Below, one piece after another: positions 1 through 4,250 of a stretch of 12,919 nucleotides of DNA (position 1 is its first letter; every line of letters begins with the position of its first letter). The DNA is from Clostridia bacterium (GTDB lineage: Bacteria > Bacillota > Clostridia > Oscillospirales > Acutalibacteraceae), in the NCBI GenBank assembly GCA_017501865.1, contig JAFVWD010000199.1, forward strand, positions 1 through 12,919, written 5' to 3'. Below the pieces are notes generated by a model, which made no database searches, was not told where the DNA came from, and worked only from the letters and a program-made list of their open reading frames with translations. The translations under genes were made by a program, and so were the position numbers.

Positions 1-1
1 A

Positions 2-316
2 ATGCAACAAGAAAACATTATGATTGCAGGCCCCACAACAATAACAGCGCTTCTTAATTCATTTGCTATGGGCTTTAAAGCAATTGCCATTAACGAGAAG
101 GCAGATGAGGTAAGAACCTTACTTTCGGTTGCAAAATCACAGTACAACACATTCGGAACTGTGTTGGAAAAAGCAAAAAAGAAAATTGATGAAGCAGGCA
201 AAACTCTTGATGAAGCACAAAAACGTAACGATATAATTCAGAAAAGACTTAGAGGTGTCGAGGTTATTGACGGTACAGAGGCTGATGCATTTTTAGGTTT
301 TCAGTTAGAAGAATAA
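2..316 (+). CDS. rmuC: RmuC family DNA recombination protein, C-terminal part
   Basis: This is the C-terminal end of an RmuC protein; the rest lies before the window, so the ATG at base 2 is probably an internal methionine. Family members are usually 400-500 residues and only about 104 are visible. Recognisable family sequence includes NIMIAGPTTITALLNSFAMG near the start, followed by the INEKADEV stretch and a helical KKIDEAGKTLDEAQKRNDII segment, matching the nuclease-like RmuC domain end and the coiled coil after it. RmuC limits recombination between inverted repeats in E. coli; its biochemical activity is poorly defined. The TAA stop is only 22 bases before the -35 box of the small-RNA promoter at 338. 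No separate rmuC terminator is visible, so read-through would stop at the hairpin at 417-458. Confidence 0.9.
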   Translation: MQQENIMIAGPTTITALLNSFAMGFKAIAINEKADEVRTLLSVAKSQYNTFGTVLEKAKKKIDEAGKTLDEAQKRNDIIQKRLRGVEVIDGTEADAFLGFQLEE

Positions 317-337
317 AATAATCATGTGTTTGTAGGG

Positions 338-365
338 TTGACATTTTCTTTTAGAATGTTATAAT
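338..365 (+). promoter_or_regulatory. Near-consensus sigma-A promoter for the small antisense RNA
   Basis: A perfect TTGACA (-35, 338-343) and a perfect TATAAT (-10, 360-365) are separated by 16 bases. Transcription should start near 372, immediately before the repeated element at 374-403. No open reading frame follows before the terminator at 417-458, so the product is predicted to be an untranslated RNA of about 87 bases. A strong promoter on a short untranslated RNA fits an antitoxin RNA made in excess. Confidence 0.75.
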
Positions 366-373
366 ATAGATGA

Positions 374-403
374 AATAAGGCAAACCCAATAGACGGTTAG
401 CCC
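374..403 (+). repeat. Left copy of the roughly 30-base inverted repeat (5' element of the antisense RNA)
   Basis: This copy begins AATAAGG and ends CGGTTAGCCC. It matches the reverse complement of 571-604: the end blocks (AATAAGG, AAACC, CGGTTAGCCC) are conserved, with one substitution in the first block and a few bases missing in the centre. It lies just downstream of a -10 box, so it would form the 5' end of the plus-strand RNA. Confidence 0.8.
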
Positions 404-416
404 GAAAAGTAGATAA

Positions 417-458
417 AATAATCGCCTAACTTTTGCGGAGCAGGGCGGTTATTTTTTT
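417..458. terminator. Two-way intrinsic terminator shared by the antisense RNA and the small peptide mRNA
   Basis: AATAATCGCC (417-426) pairs with GGCGGTTATT (444-453), a 10-base-pair stem with one G-T pair, around a 17-base loop. On the plus strand the stem runs into seven T residues (452-458). On the minus strand it is followed by TTTTATC. The minus-strand arm contains the TAA stop of the 23-codon gene, so coding and termination sequences overlap. Confidence 0.8.
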
Positions 459-520
459 ATGCTTTGAATGTAGCCTGTAGCTACAATAAGTACTAAAACA
501 ATGATAGTTAAATACTCCAC
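449..520 (-). CDS. 23-residue hydrophobic membrane peptide, candidate type I toxin
   Basis: A GTG start at 520 is preceded by an excellent Shine-Dalgarno sequence (AAGGGGGTGAT, 524-534) at about 7 bases, and an in-frame TAA closes the frame just upstream. The product begins MEYLTIIV, continues as an unbroken hydrophobic run (about residues 4-15, Ile/Val/Leu/Ala), and ends in QSIKK with a short basic tail. This is one membrane helix with a positive C-terminus. Many type I toxins and holin-like peptides look like this (TxpA, BsrG, Fst and the Hol_Tox family are known examples), but the sequence here is shorter and I do not recognise it as a member of any one family. It has its own promoter and leader, and its stop lies inside the terminator shared with the opposing RNA. 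If real it probably acts at the cytoplasmic membrane. It could instead be a harmless small membrane protein. Confidence 0.65.
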   Translation of the reverse strand: MEYLTIIVLVLIVATGYIQSIKK

Positions 521-523
521 AGC

Positions 524-534
524 ATCACCCCCTT
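524..534 (-). promoter_or_regulatory. Very strong ribosome binding site of the small peptide gene
   Basis: AAGGGGGTGAT matches the full anti-Shine-Dalgarno complement AGGAGGTGAT at all but one position, and it fixes GTG 520 as the start. Two upstream pyrimidine stretches in the leader, CCCTC (543-547) and CCCTT (569-573), could base-pair with it. The site could therefore be masked in the folded mRNA; this is an inference from pairing alone. Confidence 0.7.
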
Positions 535-542
535 AACAATAA

Positions 543-558
543 GAGGGCAAATGCCCTC
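543..558 (-). promoter_or_regulatory. Leader hairpin upstream of the small peptide gene
   Basis: GAGGGCA (543-549) and TGCCCTC (552-558) form a perfect 7-base inverted repeat with only two bases between, so about 6 pairs can form. It sits 8 bases before the strong ribosome binding site on the mRNA, where it could control access to that site or compete with pairing to it. It is not followed by a T run, so it is not a terminator. Confidence 0.5.
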
Positions 559-570
559 ACTTAAAAGAAA

Positions 571-604
571 GGGCTAACCGCCTACCGAATAGGTTTACCT
601 TATT
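571..604 (-). repeat. Right copy of the roughly 30-base inverted repeat (5' element of the small peptide mRNA)
   Basis: Read on the minus strand it begins AATAAGGTAAACCTATT and ends GGCGGTTAGCCC, matching the left copy at 374-403. It lies in the 5' leader of the peptide mRNA, about 19 bases after the predicted -10 box. The AATA-GGT and ACC-TATT blocks within it can also fold back on themselves. The GGCGGTTA block (575-582) is complementary to the mRNA's own 3' end at 444-451. Confidence 0.8.
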
Positions 605-623
605 CCGATAGAAATAATAACAT

Positions 624-653
624 ATTATATAGTCTTTTTGCAAGAGTTTACAA
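624..653 (-). promoter_or_regulatory. Predicted promoter of the small peptide mRNA
   Basis: On the minus strand TTGTAA (648-653) and a perfect TATAAT (624-629) are 18 bases apart, predicting a start near 617 and a leader of about 97 bases before the GTG. The -35 box is weaker than that of the opposing RNA's promoter (4 of 6 consensus bases), as expected if the antitoxin RNA is made in excess. Confidence 0.55.
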
Positions 654-719
654 TTAAGTAATAGTATTTTAAAAAGAATAGTGCTATAGTTTATTCAAAA
701 TTAAGAGGGAGAGTTTAGT

Positions 720-1511
720 TTGAAGAAATTTATTATATCTTTAATAAAAGTTATTGTTTGGTTTCTCGGTTGGTCAATAATAGTTGGATTTTTACCTTTT
801 CCTGAATTTGAAAATCCTGTAATATGGAGGTTTTTTGCAGAGCTTATACCTTTGGTCATAACTATAGTAATGACATTTGTCTTTTTATATATTGAAAAGC
901 GAAGTATTAAGTTGTACTTTTTTAATAATGTATTAAAAGGGTTTTCTATAGGGATATTTTCGGGCTTGGTATGGTTGCTTATCCCTGTTGTTATGATGAT
1001 TTCTCTCAACACGATGATTTTGGGTGATGCGCAAAAAATTGAAATGTTACCTTTGTGGTTTGTTTCTGTATTTTTAAATGTTGTAATGCAAGAACTATTG
1101 GTGCGTGGATATTTATACCAGATGTTAAAACAAAAGAATAATGCAATAGTAGCAGGTGTTGTTACAACGTTGGTTTTCACAGCATTGCATGGTGGTGCAT
1201 TTGAGGTGGGTGTTATTCCGGTTTTTAATGTTTTAACAATGAGTTTGCTTATGACTATTGTGCTTGAATATACCAATTCAATTATTGCTCCGATTATGAT
1301 GCATTTTTTATGGAATGGAATAGGTGCATTAGTATTAGGCGGAGTGAATTTAGCAAGCGATTATCCTAAGATGTTTGATACAATATTTACTGGTAGCGAG
1401 ATTTTATCAGGTGGGATGTGTAAATTAGAAGGTAGTGTTTTTGTTTTAATTACAAACGTCTTGATGATAGTTGTTTTTGTTGTTTTGCAAAAAGTAAAAC
1501 CTATGAAGTAA
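720..1511 (+). CDS. CPBP-family intramembrane protein (Abi/CAAX protease-like)
   Basis: This is a 263-residue, very hydrophobic protein with several membrane-spanning segments (for example residues 6-25, 41-58, 75-97, 112-123, 143-157 and 238-256). It carries the three CPBP signatures in order: QELLVR at 124-129, FTALH at 153-157 and HFLWN at 195-199. The family includes CAAX prenyl proteases and bacterial proteins linked to bacteriocin self-immunity. The usual first motif is EExxxR; here the first glutamate is glutamine (Gln124), which may weaken or abolish proteolysis. The start is TTG at 720, supported by an AGAGGGAG ribosome binding site about 7 bases upstream. A weak TATAGT (685-690) may be its -10 box, with no good -35. 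The gene stands alone and ends in a terminator overlapping its last codons. Its substrate is unknown. Confidence 0.85.
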   Translation: MKKFIISLIKVIVWFLGWSIIVGFLPFPEFENPVIWRFFAELIPLVITIVMTFVFLYIEKRSIKLYFFNNVLKGFSIGIFSGLVWLLIPVVMMISLNTMILGDAQKIEMLPLWFVSVFLNVVMQELLVRGYLYQMLKQKNNAIVAGVVTTLVFTALHGGAFEVGVIPVFNVLTMSLLMTIVLEYTNSIIAPIMMHFLWNGIGALVLGGVNLASDYPKMFDTIFTGSEILSGGMCKLEGSVFVLITNVLMIVVFVVLQKVKPMK

Positions 1512-1534
1512 AAGCTTCATAGGTTTGTTTTTTT
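1497..1534. terminator. Two-way terminator between the CPBP gene and the epimerase gene
   Basis: A perfect 12-base-pair stem (1497-1508 with 1515-1526) encloses a six-base loop that contains the TAA stop of the CPBP gene, and is followed by GTTTTTTT on the plus strand. On the minus strand it is followed by GTTTTACTTTTT, so it probably also ends the rsmA-kinase-epimerase transcript, whose stop codon is at 1533-1535. Confidence 0.85.
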
Positions 1535-2402
1535 ATTTAAACACTTCTCTTAAGAATTCTACAGAATTTTTAGCATCAAGGTCAATTTGCTCAGGTGTTT
1601 TTCCTTTTGCCATATCTCTCCAGATAGAAATATCCTTACCTACCTGACCGCCCATAAGTACAAAAGGTTCCATAACAACATATTCATCATAACCGATTTC
1701 TTTTAAGGTTTTACCTATTTTATACCAGTCTATGCGACTGTTTTTATTGGGACATCTTCTGTTAGGCTCACCAACATGGAACGCACCGAGAGTACCTTTT
1801 GTAAGACGGATTGCATCGGTTAAAGAATCCTCTTCAATATTCATATGGAATGTGTCGAGCATGGCTTTTACATTTGGTTTGTCAACAGCCTTTACATAGT
1901 CAACATCTTCATAGGCTTCGTTAATCATATAACCTTCAAATCTGTTGAGCGATTCCATACAGAGGGTAATACCGTAATCTGAAGCAATATCTGCAAGTCT
2001 TCTCATATTTTTAATGCTTCTTTCGGTGTCTGCTGCTTTATCAAATCCACCTTTAAAATCGACAGGCCAGTAAGAGTAAAGTGCACCGCCAATGCGGTCA
2101 ATTCCGGCAATTTCCATTTTTCTGAAAATGTCGTTATAAAATTTCAAGGCATTTTCTACCAGAGCATTGTCAGGTGAAGCAAGGTTGTGCTCAGGTCTTG
2201 GGCCATAACCGCCTGAAAGCAACATTCCGTTGGCTTCAGCAACATTTTTGAGCTCTTTAAAATAATCATCGTTTTCTAAGTGGAAAGCACCACAAGCAAC
2301 CTCTAAAACATCAAATCCTAATTTTTTGGTTTTTTCAATATATGGAACGAAGTTTCCGCCCCATTCGTGCTCCCAATAAGCATAATAAATACCAAATTTC
2401 AT
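1533..2402 (-). CDS. D-allulose (D-psicose/D-tagatose) 3-epimerase
   Basis: This is a 289-residue TIM-barrel sugar epimerase. It resembles Clostridium cellulolyticum D-psicose 3-epimerase throughout, with shared blocks such as GIYYAYWE near the N-terminus, GGALYSYWP around 105-113 and MLDTFHMNIEEDS at 181-193. The expected metal-binding and catalytic residues are present at Glu150, Asp183, His209 and Glu245. These enzymes interconvert ketoses at C3, typically D-fructose and D-allulose or D-tagatose and D-sorbose, in the cytoplasm. I chose the ATG at 2402 because the protein then begins at the family start MKFGIYYAYW and a GAGG site lies about 9 bases upstream; a longer frame open to 2465 would overlap the kinase gene. 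It follows the kinase gene by 25 bases and is last in the operon. The exact sugar cannot be fixed from sequence. Confidence 0.88.
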   Translation of the reverse strand: MKFGIYYAYWEHEWGGNFVPYIEKTKKLGFDVLEVACGAFHLENDDYFKELKNVAEANGMLLSGGYGPRPEHNLASPDNALVENALKFYNDIFRKMEIAGIDRIGGALYSYWPVDFKGGFDKAADTERSIKNMRRLADIASDYGITLCMESLNRFEGYMINEAYEDVDYVKAVDKPNVKAMLDTFHMNIEEDSLTDAIRLTKGTLGAFHVGEPNRRCPNKNSRIDWYKIGKTLKEIGYDEYVVMEPFVLMGGQVGKDISIWRDMAKGKTPEQIDLDAKNSVEFLREVFK

Positions 2403-2427
2403 AATAATTACCTCGTTGTATTTTAGT

Positions 2428-3282
2428 TTAATATTCAGGAATTGCTTCTTTTTCAGAAACAACAAATGCGCTTATTTCTATTGCTTTTTTAAGACTTTTT
2501 TCAATGCTGTTTGTTTTATAATATTCACAAATAAAGGTAGCACCGAAGCTGTCGCCTGCACCAACAGAAGAAGCAACGGTTACTTTTGGAGCACTTTCTG
2601 AAAACATTTTTTTGTTTTTACAGTCATACACAGCAGCACCGTTTTCACCTTGCGTGAGTAAAATGAACTCAATGTTTGTGAATTTTTCGGAAAGTGCTTT
2701 TAAAGTGCGCTCGTTGTCACCTTCCTGTATGCCGCATGCACTTAAAACATAGTGCATTTCTTCATCGCTGATTTTTAATATATCTGAATTTTCTAAGGCG
2801 AAGAGAATAGTTTTATCTGAGAAAAACGGGGGTCTTATATTTATATCGCAATACACCCTTTTAATATCTGCATTTCTGAGAATTGATTTTACCGTTTCAA
2901 GATTTTCTTTGCTTCTTAAGGCTAATGTACCAAAGCAAAAAACATCAGGATGAAGGTTGTTTATAGCGGCGGGTGCTTTTATGTAGTCATAAGCAACATC
3001 GGTAAGCACATTGTAAGAGGGAACTCCGTTTTCGTTAAGTGTAACAATGCATTTTCCGGTTTCCTTTTCGGTATTAACGGTAATGAAATCTGTTTTTACA
3101 TTAAAATTTTCAACTGCGTTTATAGCATCGTTCCCTGCGGTATCATTACCTACAGCAGAAAGCATAAATGCTTCTGCACCTTGCTTACTGCAATGTGCTG
3201 CAAGATTTAACGGAGCACCGCCTATAAATTTTTCAGTTTTATAAACATCCCAGATAATTTCACCAAACGAGAGAATTTTCAT
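2428..3282 (-). CDS. PfkB-family carbohydrate kinase, fructokinase-like
   Basis: This is a ribokinase/PfkB-fold kinase of 284 residues. It begins ILSFGEIIWDVY, has the substrate-binding GGAPLNLAAH at 21-30, the DINIRPPFF segment at 146-154 and the signature VGAGDSFGATF at 240-250, where Asp244 is the expected catalytic base and GAGD forms the anion hole. The pattern is closest to fructokinases. Phosphorylating fructose made by the adjacent epimerase would feed glycolysis. The gene abuts rsmA: the rsmA TAG is followed at once by an ATG at 3288. I prefer the second ATG at 3282, which is two codons later, starts MKILSFGE as in relatives, and is 9 bases from the AGGA ribosome binding site rather than 3. 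Sugar specificity is inferred, not shown. Confidence 0.87.
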   Translation of the reverse strand: MKILSFGEIIWDVYKTEKFIGGAPLNLAAHCSKQGAEAFMLSAVGNDTAGNDAINAVENFNVKTDFITVNTEKETGKCIVTLNENGVPSYNVLTDVAYDYIKAPAAINNLHPDVFCFGTLALRSKENLETVKSILRNADIKRVYCDINIRPPFFSDKTILFALENSDILKISDEEMHYVLSACGIQEGDNERTLKALSEKFTNIEFILLTQGENGAAVYDCKNKKMFSESAPKVTVASSVGAGDSFGATFICEYYKTNSIEKSLKKAIEISAFVVSEKEAIPEY

Positions 3283-3288
3283 AAGCAT

Positions 3289-4143
3289 CTATCCTAAAAG
3301 AATTTCTGAAAGATTAGAAAAATCTTCCATAGTCATTTTTTCTGCTCTTACTGTTGCGGGAAGCCCCGCTTTTTCCAATGCCTCTTTAACAACGGCTTTT
3401 GGAATTCCAAGCCCTGCACTTATAGAGTTTTCGGCAGTTTTTCTTCTCTGCGAAAATGCCGCTTTTACTACCTTGAAGAAGAATTCTTCATTTTTCACCT
3501 CAACAGGAGGTTTATTTCTTAATGTTAATTTAATAACACTGCTGTCAACCTTAGGAGGTGGCAAAAAAGCTTCCCGCGGTACAAAAAAGAGAATTTCGCT
3601 TTCTGCATAATAATTTACCGCAACAGTTACTGCACCGCCGTCACGGGAGCCAACCTCGGCACAGAGCCTGTCTGCAGCCTCCTTTTGCACCATAACGGTA
3701 ATTGAATCAATTGGCAATCCGCTTTCAAGAAACATCATAATAATAGGTGAGGTAATGTAATACGGAAGGTTTGCACAAACAGCAATTTTCATTCCTTTAC
3801 ACTTTTCTTCTATTATTTCGGCAAGATTTGCTTTCATAATATCCTTGTTTATTATTTCAACATTGTCAAAGTCGGAAAGAGTTTCGGCTAAAACAGGGAG
3901 AAGCCTGTCGTCTAATTCAAAGCTTAAAACCCTGCCCGCATTTTTTGCAAGCTCTGCGGTAAGTACACCCACACCGGGACCGACTTCTATTACACAGGTG
4001 TTTTCATCAAGCCCGGCATTTTCTGCCATAGCAGGACAAACAGCAGGGTCAATAAGAAAGTTCTGCCCGAGTCCTTTGTTAAAGGTTACACCGTGCTTTG
4101 ACATAACTGAGCGTATAACATTTATATCTGAAAGATTTTTCAT
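3289..4143 (-). CDS. rsmA: 16S rRNA (adenine1518-N6/adenine1519-N6)-dimethyltransferase
   Basis: RsmA (KsgA) dimethylates two adjacent adenines in the 3' terminal hairpin of 16S rRNA during small-subunit assembly, using S-adenosylmethionine; its loss causes kasugamycin resistance. The 284-residue protein has the N-terminal GQNFLID motif (26-32), the S-adenosylmethionine-binding loop EVGPGVG (53-59) and the catalytic NLPYYIT motif (125-131), followed by the small helical C-terminal domain with FSQRRKT. I place the start at ATG 4143 because GGAG lies 6 bases upstream. An in-frame TTG at 4155 would be four codons longer and would put that GGAG inside the coding region. It is the first gene of an operon with the two sugar genes downstream, expressed from the promoter at 4207-4235. 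Confidence 0.95.
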   Translation of the reverse strand: MKNLSDINVIRSVMSKHGVTFNKGLGQNFLIDPAVCPAMAENAGLDENTCVIEVGPGVGVLTAELAKNAGRVLSFELDDRLLPVLAETLSDFDNVEIINKDIMKANLAEIIEEKCKGMKIAVCANLPYYITSPIIMMFLESGLPIDSITVMVQKEAADRLCAEVGSRDGGAVTVAVNYYAESEILFFVPREAFLPPPKVDSSVIKLTLRNKPPVEVKNEEFFFKVVKAAFSQRRKTAENSISAGLGIPKAVVKEALEKAGLPATVRAEKMTMEDFSNLSEILLG

Positions 4144-4206
4144 AAATTGCTCCAATATCTATTGAGTTTTTTTAAAAAATATAATAAGATACTATATGTG
4201 TATTAA

Positions 4207-4235
4207 ATTATATATGTTTAGCCCTATAATGTCAA
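4207..4235 (-). promoter_or_regulatory. Near-consensus promoter of the rsmA-kinase-epimerase operon
   Basis: On the minus strand a perfect TTGACA (4230-4235) and a perfect TATAAT (4207-4212) are exactly 17 bases apart, giving a predicted start near 4200 and a leader of about 57 bases. The -35 box ends only two bases before the AAAGGAG ribosome binding site of the divergent rhamnosidase gene, so the two transcription units are packed against each other. Confidence 0.8.
4225..4230 (+). promoter_or_regulatory. Possible -10 box for the rhamnosidase gene
   Basis: A perfect TATAAT lies 20 bases before the ATG at 4251, but no good -35 is found at the right distance (TTAAAT, 4203-4208, matches only three bases). 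The implied leader of about 14 bases would begin right at the AAAGGAG ribosome binding site. It shares base 4230 with the rsmA -35 box. It may be activator-dependent, or the real promoter may lie further upstream in the A+T-rich stretch at 4170-4215. Confidence 0.25.
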
Positions 4236-4250
4236 CAAAGGAGTTATTTT

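Larger units (their letters stand above)
372..458 (+). ncRNA. Predicted type I antitoxin RNA, antisense to the 3' end of the small peptide mRNA
   Basis: The boundaries are inferred from the promoter at 338-365 and the terminator hairpin with its T run ending at 458. The RNA contains no plausible open reading frame. Its last roughly 42 bases (417-458) are fully complementary to the 3' end of the convergent minus-strand transcript, covering the stop codon and last three codons of the peptide gene. Its 5' part (374-403) is a diverged copy of the 5' leader of that same mRNA. Convergent RNAs sharing a terminator are known from txpA/RatA, bsrG/SR4 and par/fst. No homology to a named RNA family is claimed, and a transcription start at 372 has not been shown. 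Confidence 0.55.

Noticed and set aside
360..460. A riboswitch or attenuator in the leader of a downstream gene
   Set aside because: The transcript from 372 ends in a terminator and the next plus-strand gene starts 260 bases later with no other structure linking them. I recognise no riboswitch core.
374..604. The inverted repeat as the ends of a miniature transposable element
   Set aside because: I see no flanking target-site duplication, and each copy sits immediately behind a promoter with a shared terminator between them. A two-RNA locus explains the layout better.
701..1276. A 191-codon open frame on the minus strand opposite the CPBP gene
   Set aside because: It is the antisense shadow of a clear CPBP family protein. 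It has no good ribosome binding site and its low-complexity translation matches no family I know.
2403..2465. A 21-residue N-terminal extension of the epimerase
   Set aside because: It would overlap the kinase coding end, has no ribosome binding site and is not part of the family; the ATG at 2402 with its GAGG site is the better start.
4144..4155. A TTG start for rsmA at 4155
   Set aside because: It would place the GGAG ribosome binding site inside the gene; ATG 4143 is correctly spaced from it.
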